Assembly: GCA_037127255.1 (NCBI GenBank)
Contig: JBANSL010000006.1
Coordinates: forward strand, 81,013,850-81,077,849
Reading direction: 5' to 3'
Length of the DNA stretch: 64,000 nt
DNA from: Persicaria tinctoria
Taxonomy: Eukaryota > Streptophyta > Magnoliopsida > Caryophyllales > Polygonaceae
Shown: positions 1 through 14,606 of the stretch, in pieces
How the letters are laid out: each line of letters begins with the position of its first letter
How positions within the stretch are numbered: the stretch's first letter is position 1
The notes under the pieces: generated by a model
The model's input: only the letters and a program-made list of their open reading frames with translations
Databases searched by the model: none
Told to the model about the DNA's origin: nothing
Translations under genes and position numbers: made by a program

Positions 1-94
1 CGAATATCTATATTTTAATTTATATATACTCGTATATTAATTATATTTGTAAAAGAAGAGAAATGGTAGGTGGAACAAGGGAAAAATGAAAAAA

Positions 95-185
95 TGAAAA
101 ATAAAAAAAGACGAAGTGTCCCCATGGGGGGTCGAACCCAGGTTTCCACCACCTTCTTCCCAATACCAATCCACTATGCCAGATT
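95..185 (-). mobile_element. SINE-like tRNA-derived remnant
   Basis: On the minus strand an A-box-like TGGCATAGTGGATTGG (about 182-167) is followed about 25 bases on by a B-box-like GGGTTCGACCCC (about 139-128), then a T-rich tail near 110-95. This is the internal Pol III promoter layout of tRNA-derived plant SINEs. It does not fold as a complete tRNA. Only the head and a short tail are recognisable, so family and exact ends are uncertain. Confidence 0.4.
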
Positions 186-1803
186 ATGTTATTGTCTTTT
201 TTTTAAAAGTATTTAATTCATGTATTAAATTTAATAGCTTAGTAATCAAGTGTATCACGATTCACGAGATACATTTATTGGGTGATAAAATAGCACATGG
301 ATCAAGTGTATCATCCATATTCAATTATTTTGTCCACATTTTTTTTTCCAGTTTTAAATTTTATAATTTGCAAAAAAAAAAGGGTCACGATTGGTGCAAG
401 GCTGAGCCACCACCGGATTGCCATCTTGCACCGTTGGATTTCAAGAAATAAATGGTCATGATTGCATACAAGCCATGCAAATGGTTGATGCTTTCAATGC
501 GAATGGTTGATGCTTTCCATGCAAATGGTTGATGATTCCCATGATCCATAAATGCTACTTTTTTTTATAAAAAAAATCACAAATGATATTTTGAGTTAAT
601 TTTGGTCAGATGTATTACAATTATTAGTAGTATTACTACAGAGTAGTAATTTTTATAATAATAATAATTAACAATAATAATTAATATTAGAGTATTTTAT
701 TAATAATAATAATAATTATTATTATAAATTATTTTTATTTTTATTATTATTAAAAAAGAGAATTAAAAAAATCAAAGAAAAATGGAAAAAACATATTATA
801 AATTATTTTTATTTTAATTGTACTAACTATCGGGTTTAACTCAAATTTATTTACTAACTATCTATATCTATATCTATATAAACTCTTAATTGAGAAGTGT
901 TTACGGTAACATGTCAATCGTAGAGGCATTTTAGAAGTCTTGACCAATCATATTTTTTGGTTTTGCCATTTATCTTTGATTTTATTTAATTCTCCTTCTT
1001 TTTCTTCCTTTTCCTTCATTTTTATTTTATTTTACTAACTATTGGGGTTAATTCAAAACATTGAATTCAATCTAATATAACTATCGGCCTAACCTCAAAT
1101 TTATTTAGTCAATTACAATGTATAGAACGATTGATCTTGGAGATCTTGGAGATATTTAGTCAATTGGAGATATTTATAAGTTATATTTTTATAAGTTTAG
1201 ATGTGAATTGGAGATATTTGGTAAAAAAATATTGAGCTTAGTAGGGTAAAATTCAAAATTCAAAATTTGGGTGAAATTTTTTACGGGAAAAAAATTCAAA
1301 ATATTGAGCTTAGGAGATATTTATAGGTTATATCTTTATAAGTTTAGATGTGAATTAGAGATATTTATAAGTTATATCTTTATAAGTTTACAAGTACAAT
1401 TGGTACTTATAAACTCAAATTAATAACTTTGATATTATATATGTATTTTTTTTATTATATAAACTCAAATTGATAAAAAAAAAGAGGTAAAATTATTTTT
1501 TTGATAACCAATTTTTTATTATATAAACTTGTGATAACATATGTAGTTTTTTTGCTATCCTATCATATATCTTATATTCTTACCTATATAACTATGAATC
1601 ATTTTTTTTTTCTCAAAAAAAAAAAAGAACCTTAACACAAGAAAAATAGAATACAATTGACCAAGAATCAAAATTACCACAAGATGTGATCAATTTTGGA
1701 GTAATATCAAATCAATCTTGCCATGTGAAAAATGTGATCAATTTTGTGTTTAATTGATAAATTCATCCCCTATTTCAATCATGTTCAAAATTTCTCCAAA
1801 TCA
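186..1803. other. AT-rich intergenic spacer with short local repeats
   Basis: No gene is seen. A GCAAATGGTTGATGCTTTC-like motif of about 24 bp is repeated three times near 475-545. Between about 1140 and 1400 a 'gagatatttataagttatat' phrase recurs several times. The rest is poly-A/T and ATT-rich sequence. Confidence 0.6.
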
Positions 1804-1808
1804 TAATC
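1804..1808. repeat. Target-site duplication (left) of the outer LTR element
   Basis: TAATC lies directly before the TGTAACGG start of the left LTR. The same five bases lie directly after the last base of the right LTR at 20582-20586. A perfect 5-bp duplication fixes both ends of the insertion. Confidence 0.93.
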
Positions 1809-4792
1809 TGTAACGGCCCGAAATTATGATTTCCGGGTTACGTTTCAAGGGATGAAAACCCTTGTTCGGATCTTGCAATCCAGGTACGGGTCGAGGTTTC
1901 AAACTCATTTCGAAGGTTAGTAGAAGAAGGGATTTCAAACCCTAAAGTATCGTAGGGCCGTTGGTTTCCCTTAACATGTCCTAAGACTATGTCGTGAAAT
2001 TCAATTCAAATGAAGTAAAGCGGAAGCAAAGTTAAGATACAATGTCACAACAGAATCGGGTCAAAACCAAATCATAAACAAGTGATTACCATTTGCCAAG
2101 TTAGAATATTAGTCAGGTTCTTTGATTCGCCCAAGGGTTTCCCGTCACATAAGCATGGAGCAAACAAGATCTGCAGAAATACCTTTAAAAGAAGAACGGG
2201 GAAAGGAGTCAGATCGAGCCACTCATGCGGGACCGGCAGTCCTCGCTGAGGCCACATAGTATGTGCTATACCTAATAAAGATGCTCTAATGCAGTACGAA
2301 ATTCAAACACACTAGCATGCTCCTAGTTCATAATAATGTGCAGAAATACTGTAAAGGGGCCCAAGACAATGCCAAGTGGCATATCCCTCTCCTACCTCCA
2401 CCCCTTCCGATAGGTGGAGACTGGCCAGCTCGTGAATGCATTCATTCATAATAGGGCGGCACGCATGCCTAACCCGCTCCACAATAAAGCCCGCAGACAT
2501 ATCATAATATAAGGAAGTCATGACTCGATTGACTCAGGGTACCCGATGAGGCTGGGCTACCCTATGACCCTAGCAAAGACTCTAGGACTATCACAGATAA
2601 CGGCCGTTCTGTTTCAAACGCATAAAGTAAACAGATGCTCAATCAATTAGTGCAACCTAAACATGATACTACATGGCATGCTTTTATGCATATGCAACAC
2701 CTAACATAAAACGCAACAACAGGCATGAATGTCCAACCTGAGTAAGCCCCCTAGGGAACTTACCTGAAGATGCAGAACATCAAGATAATACAAGCAAGGG
2801 CCCAATGCAAGTCCAAAGCAGTCCAAAATAATACACACCTATCATCAAGCCATTTCCATAAGTTACCGAACCAACATTCATACGCATGAAACCCGAGTTC
2901 TCAACATCCTCAAAACCAATCGGTACTAAAACCATTTTCCAAAACCCTTCCGCTACGATCAACATTAACCAAGACCATTTACTTCCAATCAACCCAATTG
3001 ATAAAATCGTATCAACCATATTTTCCAAACTCTTAAATCTCAAGTTAAGTCAACTCATATTCAAAATAATTTCTCAAATCATACTTGTCCAATTCAAGAG
3101 GAGTAACAAATTTTCTAAGTCAACCCGAAAGCTTATTTTATCAAAATGCTCCGATATTTTGGTTTTCAAGACAACCAATCACTTAAGAGATAATTTTAAA
3201 ACTTGAAACCCTCTTAAATAATACTTTATCAACAATATATAATTAACATATAACAATAATTATCTAACACCAATAAAATGCAACATAACATATAACTTAT
3301 ATACATATAACGGTATATATATTGAAAGAGACAACAACAAGAAGTAAATCTCCAAAAGCCCGAAAGAAGACAGCCCAAAGGCCCAAAAGAAATCTGATTT
3401 TTCTTTACAAACCAAACCGGCTTCTTTAGTTAAATAGAACCACTGAACCGGTTCAATAAAACAAAACAAATAGAACCGGACCCACGTTGTTTATCTCCTA
3501 CCTTTGAAAGCCACTGTTCAAATCGGATAAAATGAGGAACGAGGAGAAGCTTATCAAAACACAGTCCAAACGAGATCAAAAGGAGAGAGAGAGAGAGAGA
3601 GAGAGAGGAGGAGGAAGAACAAGCTGACCGAGAGCTCGAAGGTTCGCCGGAATCTTCGTCGGAAACTCGATTCGGGCTCGTCGATGGCGGAATCGGAGCT
3701 TTCGTGGCCTAGGACGGAGGTGGAGGGTCAAAATGTGAAACCTTGCGACATTGGAGAGCGAAAGAAAAGAGGAGTAACCTTACCAGCCTCAGATCGGAAA
3801 CCAGAGGAAACGAGGGGCTGGCGGCGGCGCTGGGCTTCCCCTGGGCAGTCGCTGGGTATCTTCGGTCGCCGGAGAAATGGCGGAGTCGCTACTGGGCTCG
3901 ATGGAGAGGAGGAATGGGGCTGCAGGGGCTCGACTTCCCTTCAATGGCGGACAGGAGAGGCGCGGCTTGGGACGGAGACGACGGCGGTGCTGCGTCCTGT
4001 GCGGCCTCGGCTTCAGATAGAACAGGGCTAGGCCCTCCCGACGGGAAACAGAGGCGAGAGGAGAGGTTGTGGTGGTGCTGGGCTGTTTCTGGGCTTCCTG
4101 GTTGGCCGGCGTCTAGGTTCAGCAGGCTGTTGTTTGGAAAAGAAACGGAGGAAGTTGCGGTGGTTTGCTCTCGGTCTATGCGACGAAAACGGATCTCTCT
4201 CGGCTCGGCTCTAGCTACGGCGGCAAGGAAAGACAGTGGGGAATTGAGAAGCAGAGAGAAGGGGAAGAGGATAGGATTGTATGGGTGTAGGGGTTGCAAG
4301 AATCCAATTAAAAGGAGGGGAGATCTGTTGCCTTCAGAGTCACGAGGGAGGAGGGAGTGTTGTGTTTAATCTGGGAAAGAAAGTAAAAGTATGAGTTAGA
4401 GATGCTGCTGCTACTCGACAAATAGGATAGGGAGAGGAGTGTTGGGCTGGTCAAACACATAGAAGGGAGCTGGGAGAGAAACCCAATTCAAAAAAAATAA
4501 AATACCCGGAAAATAAATCTCGAAATCCGTTCTCTCGAAATACTCCTAAATTTTCCCAATCCGAATTTAATAAATGAAATCCGAACATTATCTTTCAATT
4601 TTCGATATATAAAAGCAATGTATAACACGTATTAAATTTTCAATAAATTAATGCCGGAATTTGTTTCGAAAGATTTAAAATAACCCAATAGCTCACGGAC
4701 AGAAATTTCGATTCTCCTTAATCTTAGAAATCGGAATGATTATAAATCACTATTTTAATAATTTAATATTCTAAAATTTCCCGGTCTTTACA
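1809..4792 (-). repeat. 3' LTR of the outer element
   Basis: In plus-strand reading it starts TGTAACGGCCCG and ends CCGGTCTTTACA. Its length of 2984 bp is identical to its partner. It contains a (GA)n run near 3577-3607 and a GC-rich block at about 3640-4370, where both strands carry ORFs of up to 208 codons. These ORFs match no known protein family and both LTR copies carry them, so I do not call them genes. Confidence 0.93.
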
Positions 4793-4828
4793 TCATCCAC
4801 CTCTAAAAACAAGTCTCGTCCCCGAGAC
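4793..4828 (-). promoter_or_regulatory. Polypurine tract and adjacent hairpin of the outer element
   Basis: On the minus strand, AGAGGTGGATGA (4804-4793) directly precedes the 3' LTR and would prime plus-strand DNA synthesis. Just upstream of it, GTCTCG and CGAGAC (4813-4818 and 4823-4828) form a 6-bp stem with a 4-base loop. Confidence 0.7.
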
Positions 4829-7512
<2,684 letters not shown>

Positions 7513-7517
7513 CTTTC
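7513..7517. repeat. Target-site duplication (left) of the nested LTR element
   Basis: CTTTC directly precedes the TGTTGTTGCAGG start of the left inner LTR and is repeated at 14602-14606 right after the right inner LTR. Confidence 0.93.
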
Positions 7518-9779
7518 TGTTGTTGCAGGAGTTAGTCAAGTATTGAAATAGAAATCAAATATAGTTCAGATAGACTCCCCTGTCTCAACAAATAATACAA
7601 GACTTCCTCCCGTTGTAGTAAGAGAAAAGTCAGGATCGAATCCACGAGGAAGCACGTCAGCAGTTCTCAAGTAGCTATCAGATTCTCACAGACACAACAG
7701 CACAAAGACACAGAAACAGAAATAAAAGAAACAAATAATCCCGGCAAGGGCAACTAAAACAGAAGCAAAGACAGAAAGTAATTCGAGGACACAGGCTCTC
7801 GTCTATCTCGACAAGAGTAGTAACAGAAAACAGAAAATAAAGCAAATGCAAACAACTCGACAAGAGAAGCTCAACTCGATCTCGACAACCTCTCCTCGAG
7901 ATCGACAAGAAGTACTCGACACAGAGAACAGAAACTGGAAATTGATGAAAACAGGCGAAAGCTGTACTCGACCTAGACAAAGCCTACTCGATCTCGACTA
8001 GATGCAACTCGAGATCGACCAAACAGTACTCTATGTCGACTAAAAACAGTAAAAGACAGAAACATTAAAACTTGCAAATTTAAAGACAGAACTTAGAAAT
8101 TCGATGAATTAAATCAATATATTAAAAGACCTCCAAGGCTAGGGTTTCAACACCGCAACGATAACCATGCAAAGTAACACATAAAGGCATAAAAGATCAT
8201 GCTTTCCATCAAATAACTTTCGTTATTAACAACTAGGCATATAGAGGCTCTCGCATAAACCCTAATTGTTACTAACCCTTTTTCACATAATTAATCCAAG
8301 TTGCATTAAGATCACTTTCGCTTCAATAATACAAACAAGGATCACCTTCAACTCTCGCAAAAGAATCATGCTCTTAGGGATAGAAGATGAATCGCACAAA
8401 AGATCTGACCTTTATCGCGTCGCCTCACATGGCCATCGTCGGGCTCACCCCAGCCCCAGAAGTGGGTGGACTACTCACGCCTCATCGCAATCGCAGACAT
8501 TGATTGATGAAAAGAAACTTGCATTAAAACTAAATTCAAAGCCTTTTACAATCTTGGCAATCAACTTTCGTAAACCGCCAAAACCCTAAAAACCTTAGAA
8601 CTCCTAAACTACTCTACTTCTCTCTCAAATTGAATCTTTAACTGGAATGAATAAAACTGAGCCCCTAGGGCCTTATTTATAGCCTTCATTCCCTAGCTAT
8701 TCTAGGAAAGAAGATATCTATCTATATCTAAAAAGCTTAAAAGATAAATAAAAGACATAATGGAAATTAAATCTAAACATAGGAATTATATCTAAATGTC
8801 TTCAATGGATAGAATCTCTCTCTTCATGGTAGATCTTGATAGTTTCGGATAGATTTCAGCAACTTCGCGCCCAAGCAACCCTAAGTCGAGTAGGATTCGT
8901 CGAACCGCGTCATTCGGCTCTGGAAGCTTCGTCGACCACGAATAGGTCTAGTCGACTTCGAGTAGGGGTCCTGGTCGACTTGGCTTGGTTCGTCGTCTCG
9001 GCTAGCTGGTGCTCGACGGACTCGGACATGGCTCCTCGCGCTCGTCGATGTCGAGTAGACCTAGTCGACCTCGAGTAGACTGGCTTGCCGACTAGGGTTT
9101 CTCGAGCGGATCTCCTCGATGGGCTCCGAATCTGGACTCTGGGCTCGTCGATCTCGACAAGGGCTCGTCGAGGTCGAGTAGAGGTGGTCTGCGTCTTCGT
9201 CCTCGGCTTCTCGGCTCGGCACAGCTCGTCGACTCCGGACATGGCTCGTCTATCTCGACCAGGGGTACTCGAGATCGAGTAGGGTTCCGGGAGTCGGGTT
9301 GTCTCTGACTCAGTGTCCTCGATCAGCTCTGCTCGACCAGGTCTGCTCGACCATGGCTCGTCGAGATCGAGTAGAGTCTTGTCGATCTCGAGTAGAGTTT
9401 TCTCAGCTTTCTGCTCTGTTCTTGAAACGCACTTTCCCGAGTCCTCGCTCGTCGGATTGACGCATATGACCATGCGTTGGAAAGCTCTTTCCGAGGGCTA
9501 CAACTCTCATGAAGACATCACAGCCTGATTCAGAACGATGTAAACCGGAAATTGGCCTTCTCTCCAGCTGCACCATCCTTGGCTTCTCCATGACTTTCCA
9601 TTAAGCTAAAAAATGCGTCCGATTTCTGCGAAATATAACCAAAACTTGTGTAGACCTCCATATATTGCAAATAAGTATAAATTACACAAATTCTGTATTA
9701 TTCTAACCCAAATGTATGCAATGTATGCAGAAATCGATATAAAAGTAAGTGTAAAACATGGCAAATTAGGCTCACAACA
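7518..9779 (-). repeat. 3' LTR of the inner element
   Basis: It is 2262 bp, matching 12340-14601 nearly base for base. Its sense (minus) strand begins TGTTGTGAGCCTAATTTGCC. The half at about 8880-9400, with further sites at 7800-8040, is crowded with short CTCGAGATCGAG / TCGATCTCGA palindromic motifs. A third, diverged copy in the other orientation starts at 61919. Confidence 0.93.
8671..8682 (-). promoter_or_regulatory. TATA box inside the inner-element LTR (left copy)
   Basis: Minus strand TATAAATAAGG lies within the LTR. The same element is at 13493-13504 in the partner LTR and, as TATAAATAAAG, at 63041 in the third LTR. Conservation across three copies supports a real core promoter for the retroelement RNA. 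Confidence 0.6.
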
Positions 9780-9825
9780 AACACCCCATACTTAAGCTTG
9801 CTTGTCCTCAAGCAATACTTTTATT
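9780..9825 (-). promoter_or_regulatory. Polypurine tract region of the inner element
   Basis: On the minus strand GAGGACAAGCAAGC is followed by TTAAGTATGGGGTGTT, ending at the LTR boundary. This G-rich tract next to the 3' LTR is where plus-strand priming would occur. The same phrase pattern is typical of plant Athila/Tat-like gypsy elements. Confidence 0.65.
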
Positions 9826-11459
9826 TGTAATTCAGGGGAAGAATTTAAAACTCTCAACATCTTAGATTCATTCTTATATAACCCTGCAATCAATTACCAT
9901 CCTCGAAAAGGTACTAGTGTCACAGATTCATGCATGTGCAAATATGTAAAAGCAACATCTACTCACAAAAGGAGGGTTATGCACAAATAATTTTTATGTG
10001 ACAAAGCATTGATAATCAAGAAGACTTTAATTTAAGCTCATGAAGGAGTAGATTGGTAAAAGGCTAAAAAGGTGGGCAATTTTTGGCAATGTGGTGCTTT
10101 TGATCCGGGGAAATGGATCACTTCCAAACTTGAGTTTCCACATTCCTTCTCCATTTGATTCATCACCTTTCATAATGCTTTTATTCATAATAATGCTTTT
10201 ACCTCTCTAACCTCAGCACTGCCTTCTCGCGAGTCGCAAACATGGGTGTCATGAATGGCCCCGGATACTTAGTGCTTTGGACTCCTCACAATGTGTCCCA
10301 TCTCTCCAAACTATTATCTTAGAGAGCAGGGTCAATCTACCTTTATCTCCTGAGGTGATTGGATTTTCTTTCACTCATTAAATTTTCCATATATTTCAAA
10401 CACTTTCCTTCCAAACTACAATAATGATAATAACACAAACACCATATAACATCTCCATAATGTAACATCATTCTCAACATAATCCCCGGATAAGGTAAAG
10501 AATGGCAAATATTTAGATAATGTGGAGCAATATTTGAAATAAGGCATATTATGGCTTTTGTGATGCATAAGCATCGGTAAGGCTAGGATTATAAACATAT
10601 GAGCATTATATGTAAATATAAAGTCCTCCATCATCTTATCATGCAACATGTCAAAACCAACTTCAAATTTTACCTCCTTTCATGGTTTTCAAGCAAATAT
10701 GCACTTCATTGCGACTTCCCTTTACTAGGCAATTTCATGCTATATCTCTAATGAATCCAATTTTGCATCTTCGAGTTCAATATAAGCTTCCATGACATTA
10801 TTCAAAATTTTCAAATGGGGGTCATTTTTTCAAACTTTGGAAAACATGCATATAAGGCATATAAATAATGCTTTCCAAAAATAGCCATGTAGCAATTCTA
10901 AGCAATAAATTCTAAATATGCACAAAGTAAGCCCTTCCCCCACCCCATACTTAAATATTACAGTGTCCTCACTGTATAAAAACAAATAAAATACACCAGT
11001 AGATGAAGGAACTCACAAGATCATGTCGAGGAGGTCAAGACTGCATAGGTCGAGTAGACTGCAGGTCGATCTCGAGTACAAGGTACTCGATCTCGAGTAG
11101 CTTTGCTCTGCGTCTAGTGGTTTCAGAAGTCGAGGAGTGTCTGGTCTCGTCGATGTCGAGTTGGCCTACTCGAGATCGAGTAGTTCTGGGCTTCTCCTCT
11201 TCGTCGTCGTCGACTTGGCCTTCGTCGATTCCGACTGATTTTCAGGGACCTCTTTTTCCACTTTTCGCAATCCTTTATATGCTTGCCGACCTACTAGTGT
11301 TAGTTTCCACACAAAAACAAGACTATCCATATGAAGTATTCTAAAAGACATAAAACAAAAACCAAAAACCAAAAAGTTCAAAAGTCCCAAAAGTTCATAA
11401 AGTTCTATATACATGCTCTAGATTTTATAGTCGCTAGGCCGACTTTTCTCCATGAAGCA
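9826..11459 (-). other. Non-coding interior of the inner element
   Basis: This is AT-rich sequence with no recognised coding region. A block at about 11020-11240 repeats the CGAGTAG / TCGATCTCGAG words that fill the LTRs, so the motif also occurs in the body of the element. Confidence 0.6.
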
Positions 11460-12167
11460 TTACCCTGGCTCCTCTTTGTCCGGAGGTATAGGTGGATCTG
11501 GTGGTTCCTCCGGTGGTGGGAAGCTTGGAATGTCATCCGGGGGCATCATGTGAAGAAGCTTAAACCTCCCCGAGTGAATGCTCCATGGCTTCACCCATCC
11601 ATCTTCATGTGCTCCAGCTGGCATGCATAAAGGAATATATAAAGGAAATTTGCATACCTCATCATCATACCTCATCCGCTTTATTGGTTGATTTGTTTGC
11701 ACATCTCCACTACAGCAAACCGGTGGAGTTGGAAGAGATGCTTCCACCTTATCTTGTGGAGCTTCATGCCACTTTGCGAGGACCCCATACTTGAATACGA
11801 ACATCGGTTGCTCAAAATCATCGGGGATAGCCTTCACCTCATAAGGCAAAAGCGACTTTGAAACATCATGGGCAACGACGTCCGACTTCTTCGTTGGTGG
11901 CTCTTCTTCTTTTTGGGATCCTTCAAATGGTTTTTCAAAGATAGGTAGCAAAGTTGGAATTGAGATCGTGGAGGGACATACCTGGGTATCAACGGGTTCA
12001 TAGAATGGGTATTCCCGTCTAAGCAACGCAAGCTTAGCTTCCGCCTGTCTTACACGCTCAACTGCCTTTTCCCTTTTTGCTCTCTCAGTGGCAAGAGCAG
12101 CATTTTTGGCGGCTATTTCCCTCTGAAGCCTCTCAATCAGTTGTTCTGGTGTTTCTGCGGCCGCCAT
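11460..12167 (-). CDS. Hypothetical coiled-coil protein ORF of the inner retroelement
   Basis: A 235-codon ORF starts about 150 bases downstream of the primer site, the place gag occupies in a complete element. Residues 5-52 (EQLIERLQREI...) form a strongly predicted charged coiled coil. The middle is unremarkable. The C-terminus is rich in Pro and Glu and ends PPDKEEPG. I see no Ty3 gag core, CCHC zinc knuckle or protease motif, and I do not recognise the protein. It is the only long open frame inside an otherwise empty element, and it is intact. It might help package or dimerise the RNA, or be a chance frame. That it is expressed is an inference from position and integrity only. The start is the first ATG of the frame, in a favourable GCCATGGC context. 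Confidence 0.5.
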   Translation of the reverse strand: MAAAETPEQLIERLQREIAAKNAALATERAKREKAVERVRQAEAKLALLRREYPFYEPVDTQVCPSTISIPTLLPIFEKPFEGSQKEEEPPTKKSDVVAHDVSKSLLPYEVKAIPDDFEQPMFVFKYGVLAKWHEAPQDKVEASLPTPPVCCSGDVQTNQPIKRMRYDDEVCKFPLYIPLCMPAGAHEDGWVKPWSIHSGRFKLLHMMPPDDIPSFPPPEEPPDPPIPPDKEEPG

Positions 12168-12318
12168 GGCTCTCTTTTTAGTTTAGAGTGGATGTGTATA
12201 AGACATTCCGGATCATCTAAGGTGTCAAACTCAGGTGGTTGACCAGAACGGCGCATACACCTGCAAACTAACTCAAAAGAAAAGTGAGATCTGACTACCT
12301 AAGGCGCGAATGATTGCC

Positions 12319-12336
12319 TCCCCGGCAACGGCGCCA
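12319..12336 (-). promoter_or_regulatory. Primer-binding site of the inner element (tRNA-Asp type)
   Basis: Minus strand TGGCGCCGTTGCCGGGGA begins three bases after the end of the 5' LTR. It is complementary to the 3' end of plant tRNA-Asp, a primer used by several plant Ty3/gypsy lineages. It fixes the orientation of the element. Confidence 0.88.
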
Positions 12337-12339
12337 ATT

Positions 12340-14601
12340 TGTTGTTGCAGGAGTTAGTCAAGTATTGAAATAGAAATCAAATATAGTTCAGATAGACTCC
12401 CCTGTCTCAGCAAATAATACAAGACTTCCTCCCGTTGTAGTAAGAGAAAAGTCAGGATCGAATCCACGAGGAAGCACGTCAGCAGTTCTCAGGTAGCTAT
12501 CAGATTCTCACAGACACAGCAGCACAAAGACACAGAAACAGAAATAAAAGAAACAAATAATCCCGGCAAGGGCAACTAAAACAGAAGCAAAGACAGAAAG
12601 TAATTCGAGGACACAGGCTCTCGTCTATCTCGACAAGAGTAGTAACAGAAAACAGAAAATAAAGCAAATGCAAACAACTCGACAAGAGAAGCTCAACTCG
12701 ATCTCGACAACCTCTCCTCGAGATCGACAAGAAGTACTCGACACAGAGAACAGAAACTGGAAATTGATGAAAACAGGCGAAAGCTGTACTCGACCTAGAC
12801 AAAGCCTACTCGATCTCGACTAGATGCAACTCGAGATCGACCAAACAGTACTCTATGTCGACTAAAAACAGTAAAAGACAGAAACATTAAAACTTGCAAA
12901 TTTAAAGACAGAACTTAGAAATTCGATGAATTAAATCAATATATTAAAAGACCTCCAAGGCTAGGGTTTCAACACCGCAACGATAACCATGCAAAGTAAC
13001 ACATAAAGGCATAAAAGATCATGCTTTCCATCAAATAACTTTCGTTATTAACAACTAGGCATATAGAGGCTCTCGCATAAACCCTAATTGTTACTAACCC
13101 TTTTTCACATAATTAATCCAAGTTGCATTAAGATCACTTTCGCTTCAATAATACAAACAAGGATCACCTTCAACTCTCGCAAAAGAATCATGCTCTTAGG
13201 GATAGAAGATGAATCGCACAAAAGATCTGACCTTTATCGCGTCGCCTCACATGGCCATCGTCGGGCTCACCCCAGCCCCAGAAGTGGGTGGACTACTCAC
13301 GCCTCATCGCAATCGCAGACATTGATTGATGAAAAGAAACTTGCATTAAAACTAAATTCAAAGCCTTTTACAATCTTGGCAATCAACTTTCGTAAACCGC
13401 CAAAACCCTAAAAACCTTAGAACTCCTAAACTACTCTACTTCTCTCTCAAATTGAATCTTTAACTGGAATGAATAAAACTGAGCCCCTAGGGCCTTATTT
13501 ATAGCCTTCATTCCCTAGCTATTCTAGGAAAGAAGATATCTATCTATATCTAAAAAGCTTAAAAGATAAATAAAAGACATAATGGAAATTAAATCTAAAC
13601 ATAGGAATTATATCTAAATGTCTTCAATGGATAGAATCTCTCTCTTCATGGTAGATCTTGATAGTTTCGGATAGATTTCAGCAACTTCGCGCCCAAGCAA
13701 CCCTAAGTCGAGTAGGATTCGTCGAACCGCGTCATTCGGCTCTGGAAGCTTCGTCGACCTCGAGTAGGTCTAGTCGACTTCGAGTAGGGGTCCTGGTCGA
13801 CTTGGCTTGGTTCGTCGTCTCGGCTAGCTGGTGCTCGACGGACTCGGACATGGCTCCTGGCGCTCGTCGATGTCGAGTAGACCTAGTCGACCTCGAGTAG
13901 ACTGGCTTGCCGACTAGGGTTTCTCGAGCGGATCTCCTCGATGGGCTCCGAATCTGGACTCTGGGCTCGTCGATCTCGACAAGGGCTCGTCGAGGTCGAG
14001 TAGAGGTGGTCTGCGTCTTCGTCCTCGGCTTCTCGGCTCGGCACAGCTCGTCGACTCCGGACATGGCTCGTCTATCTCGACCAGGGGTACTCGAGATCGA
14101 GTAGGGTTTCGGGAGTCGGGTTGTCTCTGACTCAGTGTCCTCGATCAGCTCTGCTCGACCAGGTCTGCTCGACCATGGCTCGTCGAGATCGAGTAGAGTC
14201 TTGTCGATCTCGAGTAGAGTTTTCTCAGCTTTCTGCTCTGTTCTTGAAACGCACTTTCCCGAGTCCTCGCTCGTCGGATTGACGCATATGACCATGCGTT
14301 GGAAAGCTCTTTCCGAGGGCTACAACTCTCATGAAGACATCACAGCCTGATTCAGAACGATGTAAACCGGAAATTGGCCTTCTCTCCAGCTGCACCATCC
14401 TTGGCTTCTCCATGACTTTCCATTAAGCTAAAAAATGCGTCCGATTTCCGCGAAATATAACCAAAACTTGTGTAGACCTCCATATATTGCAAATAAGTAT
14501 AAATTACACAAATTCTGTATTATTCTAACCCAAATGTATGCAATGTATGCAGAAATCGATATAAAAGTAAGTGTAAAACATGGCAAATTAGGCTCACAAC
14601 A
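12340..14601 (-). repeat. 5' LTR of the inner element
   Basis: This is the 2262-bp partner of 7518-9779, with about eight substitutions and no length change. It carries the same TATA element at 13493-13504 and the same dense CGAGATCGAG motifs at about 13700-14220. Confidence 0.93.
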
Positions 14602-14606
14602 CTTTC
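14602..14606. repeat. Target-site duplication (right) of the nested LTR element
   Basis: CTTTC follows the CACAACA end of the right inner LTR and matches 7513-7517. Confidence 0.93.

Larger units (their letters stand above)
7518..14601 (-). mobile_element. Nested non-autonomous LTR retrotransposon, inner element
   Basis: Two 2262-bp direct repeats (7518-9779 and 12340-14601) with TG..CA ends are flanked by a perfect CTTTC duplication, inside the outer element. On the minus strand a tRNA-Asp-type primer site follows the right LTR and a G-rich tract precedes the left LTR. The internal domain is only 2560 bp. It has no gag, protease, RT or integrase motif, but keeps one 235-codon ORF near the primer site. 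I counted about 8 LTR differences (0.35%), fewer than in the outer element, as expected for a later insertion. The tRNA-Asp primer and the 'GAGGACAAGCAA..TAAGTATGGGGTG' tract resemble plant Athila/Tat-type gypsy elements. That assignment is an inference, because no pol survives. Confidence 0.9.

Noticed and set aside
3684..4369. ORFs of 115-208 codons in the LTRs at 3684-4369 and 19473-20158
   Set aside because: They lie inside both LTR copies, mostly antisense to the element, with overlapping frames on both strands caused by GC-rich sequence. No family is recognised.
8910..9473. 187-codon minus ORF (and its twin at 13732-14295), Arg/Ser/Thr-rich
   Set aside because: It is created by the CGAGATCGAG motif block of the LTR. 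It lies within the LTR on the element's sense strand, with competing frames on the other strand.
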